Source: Gammaproteobacteria bacterium (GTDB lineage: Bacteria > Pseudomonadota > Gammaproteobacteria > Steroidobacterales > Rariloculaceae). Taken from it: DNA of 64,000 nt. The notes below the pieces were generated by a model. It worked only from the letters and a program-made list of their open reading frames with translations. It was not told the DNA's origin and searched no databases. The translations under genes and the position numbers were made by a program. The stretch is from the NCBI GenBank assembly GCA_036381015.1, contig DASVDR010000010.1, positions 1 to 64,000 on the forward strand, read 5' to 3'. Below, piece after piece: positions 1 through 9,834 of this stretch. Numbering within the stretch: the first letter of the stretch is position 1; each line of letters begins with the position of its first letter.

Positions 1-8
1 AAAGCCCT

Positions 9-146
9 ATGCTGACCCATCCGATCCTCGACCAGCTGCTCGAGCTCAAGCTCACGGGCATGCACCGCGCGCTCGCCGAGCAGCTGCGCGCGAATGACCT
101 CGGCCCCTTGAGCTTCGAGGAGCGGCTCGGGCTGCTCGTCGGATAG
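9..146 (+). pseudogene. istB: IstB N-terminal remnant (IS21 family helper ATPase)
   Basis: The 45-codon reading frame begins MLTHPILDQLLELKLTGMHR and contains LSFEERLGLLV, the usual opening of IS21-family IstB. A full IstB is about 250 residues. Here a TAG follows LLVG, where the family normally continues with DRE and the AAA+ ATPase core, so the Walker motifs are absent. It is a dead stub. The cognate istA transposase, if present, would lie left of the window. It marks an old insertion sequence beside the helicase-nuclease gene that follows. The family call rests on motif recall only. Confidence 0.7.
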
Positions 147-508
147 CTCAGCTCTACAGGCTGACACGGCATGCCCTGCCGCCATTGCATATGGAACGGG
201 CTCTATACAAAGCTTGTCGGCGTCGAGCCTCCTCGCTTTGCCGCTATCCCTCCGCGCCCTGCAAGGACGGGTTTGCCGCGGTTGTTTTGATCAACGCAGA
301 CTGCTGAGCCCGTCGGGGTCCAGCGGGGAGCCAACAATCAGCGAGGCCCACGAGAGGCCTGAAAGGGAACTGCGTCGCAACTATCAGCACCCGGGTCCGC
401 CTTTTGTGCGGTCGAGCGCGGTGACGACTACCCACGCGGGCTAAGCTCCTCCGGGAGCATCGAGGCCCGCTTGGCCAGTCGCGGGTCTGTGAGGGCCAGG
501 TTCTGAAA
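147..508. other. Gap between istB remnant and helicase gene
   Basis: This 362-bp stretch has no convincing gene. The short open frames show no recognisable domain. I could not identify an IS21 terminal repeat. It probably holds the promoter of the downstream helicase, but no well-spaced -35/-10 pair stands out. Confidence 0.4.
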
Positions 509-3500
509 ATGCAAGAGAACGAACAGCGGAAAAACACTCTACCCAACCACAAGGCCGCCATCCACTGTGCGGCCGCCGAACGGCTGAACTTTGCCTGCCA
601 CCAAAACTCGTACGCGGTCCTCCGGGAGCTGCGCATCGAGAACCTCAACGACACGCAGCCCCTCGAAAACCTCACCGTCACCATCGAGTCCGATCCGGCC
701 TTCCTGAAGCCGAAGAGCTGGCAGGTGGATCGCGTCGATCCGAAAGGCACCGTCGAGATCCGGCTCAGAGACATCGATCTGAACGGGCAATTCCTGCTCG
801 AGCTCACCGAAGCCGTGCACGGCTCGCTGAAAGTCCGCGTCGAGCGCGCCGGTGAGCTGCTTGGCGAGCACTCCCAGCCGATGACTGCGCTCGCCCGCAA
901 CGAGTGGGGCGGCGCCGGGTATATGCCCGAGCTCCTCGCGGCTTTCTGCCTGCCCAATGACCCGGCGGTGGACCGAGTCCTCCATGACGCCGCGAACCTC
1001 CTGCGTCGCTCCCGCCGACCGGATTCCATCGACGGCTACCACTCCGGCAGCCGGAAGCGTGTGTGGGAGATCGCCGAGGCTATCTATGCCGCGGTCGCCA
1101 ACTTGGGTATCACCTACGCTACCCCGCCGGCGAGTTTCGAGACCAACGGCCAGAAGATTCGCCTGCCCAGCCAAATTCTGCAGAACCGCGTTGCCACCTG
1201 CCTGGACAGCACGCTGCTGCTTGCGGCCGCGTTCGAGCAGGCGGGCCTCAACCCCATCGTGGTGCTGCTCAAGGATCACGCCCTGGCCGGCGTCTGGCTC
1301 CAGCCCGAGACGCTCGCGAGTGTCACGAACGACGAGGCGGAGGTGCTGCGGAAGCGCTTCCCGTTAAATGAGCTGATCCTGATCGAGTCCACGCTCGTGA
1401 CCTCGCACCCGGCGCCGCCCTTCTCCCGGGCCGTGCAGCGCGCCGTGGACCAGCTCACGCCCGAGAACGAGGCGAAGTTCGTCACGGCCGTTGACATTGC
1501 GCGGGCCCGCGCCCACCGAATCTCGCCGCTGGCTTTCCGGGTGGAAAGCGAAGGGGTGCCCGGCGCCGGCGACGGACAGGTCGTGGGCGAGGTTGCGCTG
1601 GAGGAACCGCCGGGCCTGCCGGACTTTGATCAGGAAGTTGAGGAAGAGTTGCCGAAAACGCCCGAGGGCCGCCTCGAGCGCTGGCAGCGCAAGCTGCTCG
1701 ACCTGTCAGCCCGGAACCCTCTGCTGAACTACCGGCTGACCAAGACCAGCATCCCGATCTTCTGCCCCGACCCCGGGCTGCTCGAGGACAAGCTGGCGGA
1801 TGGGGCCAAGATTTCCATCACGCAGGCGCCGCGGCCCGACGACAAGTCGCAGGACAAGGAGCTGCACCAGCAGCGCACGGGGGAGCGAATCGACGAGGCC
1901 TACGCTCGGGACGCGCTTGCCCGCAACCAGGTGCTGGTGGACCTTCCGAAAGCCGAGCTCGAAAAGCGGCTGGTTGAGACCTACCGCAAGGCCCAGACCT
2001 CGCTGCAGGAGGGTGGCGCGAACACTCTCTATCTCGCGATCGGATTCCTGTTCTGGAAGCGCGACCCGAAGGACGACCGTCGCTTCCGTGCCCCGTTGAT
2101 CCTCCTCCCGGTGTCACTCCAGCGCCAGTCCGTGCGCAGCGGGGTGAAGATGCTCGCTCACGACGATGAGCCGCGCTTCAACACCACGCTCTTGGAGATG
2201 CTCCGCAAGGACTTCGGCATCGAGGTTCCGGGCCTGGATGGGCCACTCCCGACCGACGCGAGTGGCGTAGACGTCCGCGGCATCTGGACTAAGGTGCGGC
2301 GAGCCATCGTGGAGTCGCCCGGGTTCGAGGTCGTGGAAGACGTAGTGCTCGGCCACTTCTCGTTCGCCAAGTACCTCATGTGGAAGGACCTGGTCGACCG
2401 CACGGAAGACCTGCGCCAGAATCCGGTCGTAGCGCATCTCATCGATACGCCCCGAGACCCGTACGGCACGGACGAGGGCTTTGTCGACCGAAACGAGATC
2501 GATCGGACCTTCAAGCCGAGCGACCTCCTTGTACCTCTGCCAGCCGACTCCTCGCAGATGGCGGCGATCGCCACGGCGGACCGCGGTAAGGATTTCATCA
2601 TCATCGGCCCGCCCGGCACCGGGAAGAGCCAGACGATCGCGAACATGATTGCCCACCTGCTGGGCAAGGGCAAGACCGTGCTTTTCGTGTCCGAAAAGAC
2701 GGCGGCACTCGAGGTCGTATATCGGCGCCTGAATGAGATCGGGCTCGGCCGGTTCTGCCTCGAGCTGCACTCTAACAAGGCGCGCAAGGCCGACGTGCTG
2801 AACCAGCTCAAGGAGGCGTGGGACGCGGGGCTCGCTCGCACCGAGAGGGCGTGGAATGAAGAGGCCAAGCGGCTCGAGCAGCTGCGGGATCGCCTCAACC
2901 TAGTAGTCGACCACCTGCATCGCGTCCACCCCAACGGGTTGACCGCGCACGAGGCCATGGGCCTCAAGGTCCGCGACGAGGTGCTCGCGCAGCGTGTGCG
3001 CTTCTCCTGGCCCTCGAAGGATCAGCACTCCGAAGCCGACCTCAAGCGCATGCGCGAGGTGGTCGGGTTGCTGCAGGTGCAGGCGCGGGCTATCGAGGAC
3101 GTGAGCTCGAGCCCCCTGCGGCTGATCGCTTACGGCGAATGGAGCCCCAGCTGGGAGCACGAGGTGATCGGCTGCGCGACCCGCCTCGCCGGCGCGACAC
3201 GCCCGGTCGAAGAGGCCAGCCGCGCGCTCTGCTCCTCGATTGGCATCGAGCTTCCGGAGCTGCGTCTCCGGCACCTCCTCGCGCTCGGCGACCTTGCCGG
3301 TGCGCTGCAGAAGGCATACCGGACGCAGGCCGCCTACGCGCTGGAAGCGGACGGGCAGGATCGAATCGAGGCGCTGGAAGCGGCGGTCTTGCACCTCAAG
3401 GCCTACGCAGCCGCGCAGGCCGAGCTGAGTTGCCCGTACGAACCGATGGTCTGGCGAAAGCTGGACGGAGAGGATCTGCTCGCTCGTTGGGACGACGCTG

Positions 3501-5866
3501 AGGGATTCTGGTGGCTCAAGCGCGTGCTGAAGCAGCGGGCCATCCGCAAAGAGCTGCGCGCGGGAGGTGCGAAGGGCAAGCCCGACGCCCGTGCCGACGC
3601 AGAGGTGCTGATCCGGCTGCGGAAGGAAGGCGAGGCGATCGACAAACTTGACAAGCAGCTCCAGTCGCTTCGCAACTGGGAAGCGCACGGCAGTGACCCC
3701 GAAGCCCTGAACAGCCTTCGCGAGCTCGGTGCCCGGATCCGCGGAGCCGTAGGCCGCCTGGCGGAGTCGCCGGAGGCCCTGATGCAGGTGCGCGCCAAGG
3801 TGCGCACCCTCCTCCAGGATGGCAACGATCTGCTGGCCCCAGATGCGCCGACGGGACGGCTCGCGGCCGAGCTCCGCCGGGCACTGTCCGAGCTGGCCGC
3901 GGCCCTGGCTGCGTTCGAGGAGAAGGCTGGCCGCCCGGTTCGCGAGCTCATGGCCAAAGCGGGGTACACGCTGGAGCAGATTCACGAGGCCGCGGAATCG
4001 ATCGTGCAGCACCGGGACCGCCTGAATCACTGGTGCGCATGGCAGCGGCGCCGTAACGAGGCTCTCGATGTCGACCTCGGGCCCTTGGTGGATGCAATCG
4101 AGGCCGGCAACGTGCCGGTGGAGGAGATCCCGGAGACCTTCGAAGCTGCATACGCGGCATGGTGGTCCGAGCGCGTTCTCGACGAGGACGAAGTGCTCCG
4201 CACGTTCTCGAGCGCCGAGCACATGGACACGATCCAGAACTTCCGTGCGGCCGACGACGCATTCCAGGCCACCACGGCCCGCTACATCGCGGCCAAGCTG
4301 AGCGCCAAACTACCGTCGCAGAACAACGTGCCCAAGAAGTCGCAATGGGGCGTCATCAAGCACGAGATCACGAAGCGGGCGCGGCACAAGCCCGTGCGGC
4401 AGCTGATGCAGGAGGCACCGGAGGCCATTACGACGCTGACCCCGTGCCTGATGATGTCACCGCTCTCGGTGTCCCAGTACCTCTCGGCCGAACAGGCGCT
4501 GTTCGATGTGGTGATCTTCGACGAAGCCTCGCAGATCACCGTCTGGGATGCTGTCGGTTCGATCGCACGCGGCAAGCAGGTCATCGTGGCCGGCGATCCC
4601 AAGCAGATGCCGCCGTCCAACTTCTTCGGCCGGTCCGAGGACGACGTCGATGGCGACATCGACTATGAGGGCGACCTCGAGAGCATTCTGGACGAGCTCC
4701 GCAGCGCGAACGTGCCGGAGATCACACTCAACCTGCACTACCGGTCGCGGCGTGAGAGCCTAATCGCGTTCTCGAACAACTGCTACTACGACAACAAGCT
4801 AGTGACGTTCCCGCCGCCGGAGCGCCCGGACCGGGGCGTCAAGCTCGTGCGGCCGGAAGGCTTCTACGATCGCGGCAAGTCGCGCACCAACGAGGGTGAG
4901 GCGCGCGCGATCGTAGCCGAGGTGGTGCGCCGCCTGACCTCAACCGATCCGGTAGTGCGAAACCGGACGATCGGCGTAGTCTCGTTCAACGCGGAACAGC
5001 AGTCCCTGATTCAGGATCTGCTGGACCAGGAGCGCTCCAAGCATCCGGAGATCGAATGGGCGTTCGCCGAGGATCACACGGAGCCCGTCTTCGTGAAGAA
5101 CCTGGAGACCGTGCAGGGCGACGAGCGGGACGTGATCCTGTTCAGCGTGACCTACGGGCCGGATCGTTCCGGGCACGTCACCATGAATTTCGGGCCGCTG
5201 AATCGCGAGGGTGGCGAGCGCCGGCTCAACGTGGCAATGACCAGGGCGCGGTTTGAAATGATCGTGTTCTCCACGATGCATCCCGACAAGATCGACCTCT
5301 CGCGCACCAGCGCCCGCGCGGTCGCGGACCTGAAGCACTTCCTCGAATACGCCGAACGGGGCCCATCGGTGCTTGCGGCCAGCATTCAGGGCTCGCTGGG
5401 TGATTTCGAATCCCCATTCGAGGCCGCAGTGGCGGCCGCCCTTCGAGAAAAGGGCTGGACGGTTCACCCGCAGATCGGCGTCTCCGCCTTCCGCGTGGAT
5501 CTCGGCATCGTGCACCCGGAGCGCCCGGGTGTGTACCTCGCCGGCATCGAGTGCGACGGCGCGATGTACCACAGCTCGGCGTACGCCCGGGAGCGCGACA
5601 AGATTCGGCAGGCTGTTCTCGAGGGCCTCGGGTGGACACTGTTCCGCGTGTGGTCGACCGAGTGGTGGATCAACAAGGCGGCCGCGCTCAAGGAGCTTGA
5701 TCGAAAGCTGCGCGCGCACCTGGAGGCTGAGCGGGCACGGGCTCGTGCGAAGAGCAAGCGGGCCGGGGACGACGCCGGCGGGGCGAAAGAGGCAGTGGCA
5801 GCAGAAGCGGAACAGCCGAAGCCAAGGCGCGTCGCTTCGTTCGGCGGTCAGAACCCGGAGAGCTGA
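509..5866 (+). CDS. DUF4011 / SF1 helicase / Vsr-like nuclease, putative anti-phage protein (Hhe-type)
   Basis: A 1785-residue multidomain protein. A transglutaminase-like segment holds C231 (RVATCLD) and H257 (KDHALAGVW). DUF4011 begins near residue 388 (LERWQRKLLDLSARNPLLNY). The SF1 helicase has Walker A GPPGTGKS at 700-707, DEAS at 1338-1341 and a motif VI-like RLNVAMTRAR. The C-terminus (about 1630-1740) is a PD-(D/E)xK/Vsr-like nuclease (MTES_1575 type) with D1664 and IECDG around E1681, followed by LGWTLFRVWSTEWW. The tail is Lys/Ala-rich. This domain order matches the single-gene defence system listed as Hhe in published anti-phage surveys (from memory). The gene is monocistronic beside an IS21 remnant. 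Its G+C looks lower than that of core genes (57% in one counted 60-base line against 73% in an aceE line), which fits transfer. The role in defence is inferred; the domains are clear. Confidence 0.85.
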   Translation: MQENEQRKNTLPNHKAAIHCAAAERLNFACHQNSYAVLRELRIENLNDTQPLENLTVTIESDPAFLKPKSWQVDRVDPKGTVEIRLRDIDLNGQFLLELTEAVHGSLKVRVERAGELLGEHSQPMTALARNEWGGAGYMPELLAAFCLPNDPAVDRVLHDAANLLRRSRRPDSIDGYHSGSRKRVWEIAEAIYAAVANLGITYATPPASFETNGQKIRLPSQILQNRVATCLDSTLLLAAAFEQAGLNPIVVLLKDHALAGVWLQPETLASVTNDEAEVLRKRFPLNELILIESTLVTSHPAPPFSRAVQRAVDQLTPENEAKFVTAVDIARARAHRISPLAFRVESEGVPGAGDGQVVGEVALEEPPGLPDFDQEVEEELPKTPEGRLERWQRKLLDLSARNPLLNYRLTKTSIPIFCPDPGLLEDKLADGAKISITQAPRPDDKSQDKELHQQRTGERIDEAYARDALARNQVLVDLPKAELEKRLVETYRKAQTSLQEGGANTLYLAIGFLFWKRDPKDDRRFRAPLILLPVSLQRQSVRSGVKMLAHDDEPRFNTTLLEMLRKDFGIEVPGLDGPLPTDASGVDVRGIWTKVRRAIVESPGFEVVEDVVLGHFSFAKYLMWKDLVDRTEDLRQNPVVAHLIDTPRDPYGTDEGFVDRNEIDRTFKPSDLLVPLPADSSQMAAIATADRGKDFIIIGPPGTGKSQTIANMIAHLLGKGKTVLFVSEKTAALEVVYRRLNEIGLGRFCLELHSNKARKADVLNQLKEAWDAGLARTERAWNEEAKRLEQLRDRLNLVVDHLHRVHPNGLTAHEAMGLKVRDEVLAQRVRFSWPSKDQHSEADLKRMREVVGLLQVQARAIEDVSSSPLRLIAYGEWSPSWEHEVIGCATRLAGATRPVEEASRALCSSIGIELPELRLRHLLALGDLAGALQKAYRTQAAYALEADGQDRIEALEAAVLHLKAYAAAQAELSCPYEPMVWRKLDGEDLLARWDDAEGFWWLKRVLKQRAIRKELRAGGAKGKPDARADAEVLIRLRKEGEAIDKLDKQLQSLRNWEAHGSDPEALNSLRELGARIRGAVGRLAESPEALMQVRAKVRTLLQDGNDLLAPDAPTGRLAAELRRALSELAAALAAFEEKAGRPVRELMAKAGYTLEQIHEAAESIVQHRDRLNHWCAWQRRRNEALDVDLGPLVDAIEAGNVPVEEIPETFEAAYAAWWSERVLDEDEVLRTFSSAEHMDTIQNFRAADDAFQATTARYIAAKLSAKLPSQNNVPKKSQWGVIKHEITKRARHKPVRQLMQEAPEAITTLTPCLMMSPLSVSQYLSAEQALFDVVIFDEASQITVWDAVGSIARGKQVIVAGDPKQMPPSNFFGRSEDDVDGDIDYEGDLESILDELRSANVPEITLNLHYRSRRESLIAFSNNCYYDNKLVTFPPPERPDRGVKLVRPEGFYDRGKSRTNEGEARAIVAEVVRRLTSTDPVVRNRTIGVVSFNAEQQSLIQDLLDQERSKHPEIEWAFAEDHTEPVFVKNLETVQGDERDVILFSVTYGPDRSGHVTMNFGPLNREGGERRLNVAMTRARFEMIVFSTMHPDKIDLSRTSARAVADLKHFLEYAERGPSVLAASIQGSLGDFESPFEAAVAAALREKGWTVHPQIGVSAFRVDLGIVHPERPGVYLAGIECDGAMYHSSAYARERDKIRQAVLEGLGWTLFRVWSTEWWINKAAALKELDRKLRAHLEAERARARAKSKRAGDDAGGAKEAVAAEAEQPKPRRVASFGGQNPES

Positions 5867-6169
5867 GGCTAACAGACACCGCCGCCGTGTAGCCGCGGCC
5901 TGAGTCTCACCGGCGCCAGCTCACGGCGCCTGCGCCGCAAGCTGCCTTCGATCGCCAGCGATACTGCCAATTTCCCATCATCTCGAAGATGCCGCCAGCC
6001 TGCGCGTACACTGCGGGTCGGATCAGCGGGAGGATGCGCAGTGCCTTTGGATAGGACCATGCCAAGTCCTAAGAGGGCACTCTATGTGTCTGATTCGTTA
6101 TACGCCAGGGAAACGATACTGTTTTCACCCGACAGCGGCGCCTGTCCGCTTCGCAAAGGGGAGAGATCC
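5867..6169. other. Gap after helicase gene
   Basis: About 300 bp with no supportable gene. Short GC-rich inverted segments follow the helicase stop and may act as a transcription end, but there is no T-run to call an intrinsic terminator. The part from about 6080 to 6130 is locally AT-richer and could hold the promoter of the next, frameshifted gene. Confidence 0.35.
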
Positions 6170-7215
6170 ATGCGATTCGGCATCCGCGCGCGCGTCGTCG
6201 GATTGCTTGGCGCGGCGGGCCTGGCTGGGGTCATCGCCGCGCAGGCGCTGTGGCCCGAGGGGCCGCTTCCAGCGCCGGCCGAGCCGTGGCGGACGCCGGT
6301 CACCCCGTGGGGCGATCCCGATCTTCAGGGAACGTGGCCTCTCGATGACCTCAATGGGACGCCGGCCCTCCGGAGCTCGGGCGCCGCCGCTACCTCACGG
6401 ACGAGGAGTTCGCGGAGCGCACCGCTCGCTTTGCCGCGCTGAACGGCCGCTACGCCGAGGAGGTCGCGTCGCACCGTATCGGCGCCGGCCATTGGACGGA
6501 GATGGGCGAGCCGAATCGGCTGACGTCTCTGATCATCGAGCCGGCGAACGGCCGCGTGCCGCCGCTCACCGAGGCGGGCAAGCGCAAGGCCGCGGCGATG
6601 ACGAGCTCGTCGTCCGACGTTCCGTTCGACGACATCGACGATTTCGGCACGCTGGACCGGTGCATCACGCGCGGCCTGCCGGCCTCGATGTTCCCTTTCA
6701 CGTACAACAGCGGCATCGAGATCGTTCAATCGCCGGGCTACGTCGTGATCCGCCTCGAGATGATCCACGAGACCCGCATCGTGCCCGTGGACGGGCGGCC
6801 GCAGCTCGCCCCGGAAATTCGTCAGTGGATGGGCGAGTCGCGCGGACACTGGGAAGGCGACACGCTCGTCATCGAGACAGCGAGATTCAACGGGCGGACA
6901 CCGATGCTCGTCGGCCCGGACGGCGGCGCGATCCCGACGAGCGCGTCGATGCGCATCGTCGAGCGGCTGACGAGAACGGCCGAGGACGAGCTCGAGTACG
7001 AAATCGAGGTGATGGATCCGGAGACGCTGACCGGGCCGTGGAAGGCGGCCTTCCCCTGGAAGCGCGACGAAGGGTACGAAATCTTCGAATACGCGTGCCA
7101 TGAAGGCAACACGATCGTCGCGAGCCTGCTCAGCGCGACGAGGCTGCGAAGAGGGCAGAGCGCGCGGAAGCAAGGCGAGGCCGCTGCCGAAGGGGATGTC
7201 TTCCGGGCTCCGTGA
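6170..7215 (+). pseudogene. Frameshifted secreted protein, GxWEGDTL family
   Basis: The frame opens with MRFGIRARVVGLLGAAGLAG, a signal-peptide-like N-terminus, after an SD-like GGGGAGAG. It runs to PDLQGTWPLDDLNGTP near 6363 and then loses sense. Homologous sequence resumes one frame back (PPELGRRRYLTDEEFAE, then WTEMGEPNRLTSLIIEP) and continues to the TGA at 7213-7215. A missing base near 6358-6368 explains this. The second half carries GHWEGDTLVIETARFN and MRIVERLTR, shared with the intact gene at 46870-47679, so the two are paralogues. Function of the family is unknown. Either the gene is decaying or the assembly has a one-base error. Confidence 0.7.
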
Positions 7216-7238
7216 TGGAAAAAAAAGTCCCGGCTCTT

Positions 7239-9455
7239 TCAGAAGCGAAACGTGTAGTCGAATTTCAACGTCAGCTCCGAGGCCATCGACTCGAAGCTGT
7301 TGTCCTTGTCGAAGTCCTGAAGATTGTGATTCAGAACGATGAACCCTTCGCGGCCCTCGCGCGGGATCCAATGCAGGCGACTGTTGATTCCAAGGGTCTC
7401 CGAGATGTCGTCGTACTGCACCAAGGTCACCCATGACAGCTTCGACGAGAAGACGACCCCGTTCGTGAGCTCTACGAGCCGCGAGATGAAGTCGCCCGCG
7501 CGGAGGTCGATGTCGTTCCACTCGTAACCCACGTTCAGGAAGTAGTGCTTCGACGGGCGCCAGCCGAGGCCCGCTTCGACTTGGAGGCGCTCACCGTCGT
7601 AAAAGTCGCCGGTGCGGTACGTGAAGTTGCCCGACAGCTTGCGCTGTGCTCCGGTCTCCAAATCGAAGCCGTAGCGCTTGAAGGAGTAGAGTCCGGGCGC
7701 GACGCCCACGGTCCGCGTCGGATCGCGGTAGAGCTCGAAGGGTTCCAGCACGTTCTCCTTGTCGGCGAGGTAGCGGAGCTGGAACACGTCGCGGGCGCGG
7801 CTTTGGAGCTGGAGCGGCGTCCACGAGATGCGTTGCGATTGCAGGTCGCCGGAAAGCCGATCGATCCGTTGCGCGTCGACGCCGGCGAACACCTGCTGGA
7901 CGAAGCCGCCGTCCGTGAACCGCGTGTACCCGAGCTCCACGTTGCGGGCGCGCACCCCGCGCCGGCTCACGAACCCGAGCGCGGGATCGAAGTTCGCTTC
8001 GAGCTGGCGGATGCTTGCGCCTCCCCGCCAGCCTTCACTGTTCGGCATGCTGAATCCGAGGCCGTAGGCCCCGTCGTCGCCGTCGACGCCTTCCGTGTCG
8101 GAGCGTTGGTACCAGGCCTCTCCCGAGATCGTGCGCCCGCCCGGCAGTCGCGTGTTCAGATAGCGGAAATCGAAGCCGTAGAGCGAGTTGTCCGCGCCGG
8201 AGCTCGGGTCCCCGTCGGTGACGATGACGCCGACCGACGACTCCGCGAGCACGTTCGCCGTGGCTCTGCCGACGAAGGCGTTGCTCGCCGGAACGTCCTC
8301 GTGCTCGTCCTGGCGGACCGCCAGCGTGCCGATCGTCCAACGGCCCACCCGTCCGCTGATCTTGCCGCCGTACTCGAGATCCACGGGCTCTCCCGATGGG
8401 CTCAAGCCGAGCCGGCGGGAGAAGAACGGGCGGCCGTTCTCGAGCGTCGCGCGGTCGGCCGCCGTGCTCTCCCGGCTGCCGATGTTGCCGAACTCGAACA
8501 GGTCGTTGTCCTGCAGAAAGAACGCGCGGCGCTCCGGGAAGAACAGGCTGAACCGGGTGAGATTCACCTGCCGGTCGTCCACCTCCGTGGCCGCGAAATC
8601 GGTGTTCAGCGTGAGCGTCGCGTTCAGCGACGGCGTGAGCTTGTAGAAAAGATCGAGCGAAGGCTCGATCTCGGTGTCGCTGCCGGACGGCGAGAAGCTC
8701 CGGGTGCGAACCGTGGACACGGAGGGAGCGACATCGAGGCCGATCCCCTGATTCATGCCGCTGAAGCCCGTCACGAGACCGACGATGCTCGGATTGATGG
8801 TCCGGTTGCGGGATACCCAGGCCGCCTCCTCGTTCTTACGGCGGATCGCGCGCCCGAAGTTCATCGCCCAGGTATCGTTGTCCGGATCGAACGAGAGCGT
8901 CTTGAACGGGATCGCCATCTCCGTAGACCACCCCTCGTCGTCGATGGTGGCCGTTCCTTCCCAGATCGCCTCCCAGTTCGTTTGAAAGCTCGAATTGCTC
9001 TGATAGATCGCATCGACGCGGACGCCGTTAGGGTTCAGCTCGAACCGGTACCCTCCACGGCGCTGATTGAATGGATCGATGATGACCGCGAGGCGATCGT
9101 CGTTCGCGAGCCCGGTCTTTTGCTTGAGAATGTTGGCGCTGATTTGCTCCGGCTCGCTGTCCCAGAACCGGCCGCCGATGTAGAGCGCGTTCTCGTCGTA
9201 CATCAAATAGATCTCGGAGCGCTCGGTCGGCGTCCCCTGGTCGATCGGGCGGGCCTGGACGAAGTCGCTGATCACGGCCGCATCGTCCCAGGCCGCATCG
9301 TCCAGCACGCCGTCGATCACGGGAGCCTCGCTGGCTCGCTCGATCCGCACTACCGGCAGCGACTCGTCCCGTGGAAGGGCGGGCTCTTGCTCGGCCGCCC
9401 AGCACGGCACGAGGGGGAGGATCGAGAGGAAAGCGACACGGGCGCGGGGCGGCAT
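7239..9455 (-). CDS. DUF5916 outer-membrane beta-barrel with CBM9-like N-terminal domain
   Basis: With a start at 9455 the protein has 738 residues and a signal peptide (MPPRARVAFLSILPLVPCWA). I chose this ATG because the 50 upstream codons look non-coding. A carbohydrate-binding family 9-like domain follows (APVIDGVLDDAAWDDAA, then YLMYDENALYIGGRFWD). The rest alternates hydrophobic and polar residues like a transmembrane barrel and ends in FDYTFRF, a C-terminal Phe signature for BAM-dependent outer-membrane proteins. Family members are usually annotated DUF5916; the ligand is unknown. The gene runs towards the frameshifted secreted-protein gene and diverges from the SPW-repeat gene. Confidence 0.85.
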   Translation of the reverse strand: MPPRARVAFLSILPLVPCWAAEQEPALPRDESLPVVRIERASEAPVIDGVLDDAAWDDAAVISDFVQARPIDQGTPTERSEIYLMYDENALYIGGRFWDSEPEQISANILKQKTGLANDDRLAVIIDPFNQRRGGYRFELNPNGVRVDAIYQSNSSFQTNWEAIWEGTATIDDEGWSTEMAIPFKTLSFDPDNDTWAMNFGRAIRRKNEEAAWVSRNRTINPSIVGLVTGFSGMNQGIGLDVAPSVSTVRTRSFSPSGSDTEIEPSLDLFYKLTPSLNATLTLNTDFAATEVDDRQVNLTRFSLFFPERRAFFLQDNDLFEFGNIGSRESTAADRATLENGRPFFSRRLGLSPSGEPVDLEYGGKISGRVGRWTIGTLAVRQDEHEDVPASNAFVGRATANVLAESSVGVIVTDGDPSSGADNSLYGFDFRYLNTRLPGGRTISGEAWYQRSDTEGVDGDDGAYGLGFSMPNSEGWRGGASIRQLEANFDPALGFVSRRGVRARNVELGYTRFTDGGFVQQVFAGVDAQRIDRLSGDLQSQRISWTPLQLQSRARDVFQLRYLADKENVLEPFELYRDPTRTVGVAPGLYSFKRYGFDLETGAQRKLSGNFTYRTGDFYDGERLQVEAGLGWRPSKHYFLNVGYEWNDIDLRAGDFISRLVELTNGVVFSSKLSWVTLVQYDDISETLGINSRLHWIPREGREGFIVLNHNLQDFDKDNSFESMASELTLKFDYTFRF

Positions 9456-9834
9456 CGAGCGAGAGCGGCAACTCACTGTTTTCTGTTCTGATCCAGCTTC
9501 GGGGAACGCGCACTTAAGCACAAGCGCGGCCGGAGCGGAAGAGGCCACGACGGCGGCCCCGGGGCGCCCGGCGACACTGCGCGCTCCCGCCGAGACGCGG
9601 GCCATTCATGTCGGTAGACCCGGCGCAAGCTTGCGGAGATGTACTTCCATATTAAGGAAACTCTCAAGAACGATCGGTTGGAGAGGCGCCAAGCCCGGCC
9701 GGCGCACGACGCGGCGCACGACGCGGCGCGAGCGTGGGCTTGCGGTTCGCAAATCCTGCGTCGTGTTCCAAACCCGTGGCATGCAAGTTGCACTCGGGGC
9801 GGGAGGACCTGACGGAAAGACTCGGAGGTGGATC
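9456..9834. other. Divergent intergenic region
   Basis: A 379-bp gap between divergent genes, so it should carry both promoters. It has a short AT-rich patch with a small dyad (TTCC-ATATTAA-GGAA near 9645-9660) and two perfect head-to-tail copies of a 12-mer, GGCGCACGACGC, at 9701-9724. No gene is supported. Confidence 0.4.

Noticed and set aside
7545-9491. 648-codon plus-strand frame opposite the DUF5916 gene
   Set aside because: Arg/Glu/Val-rich antisense artefact; the minus-strand barrel protein ends in the expected Phe and has a signal peptide.
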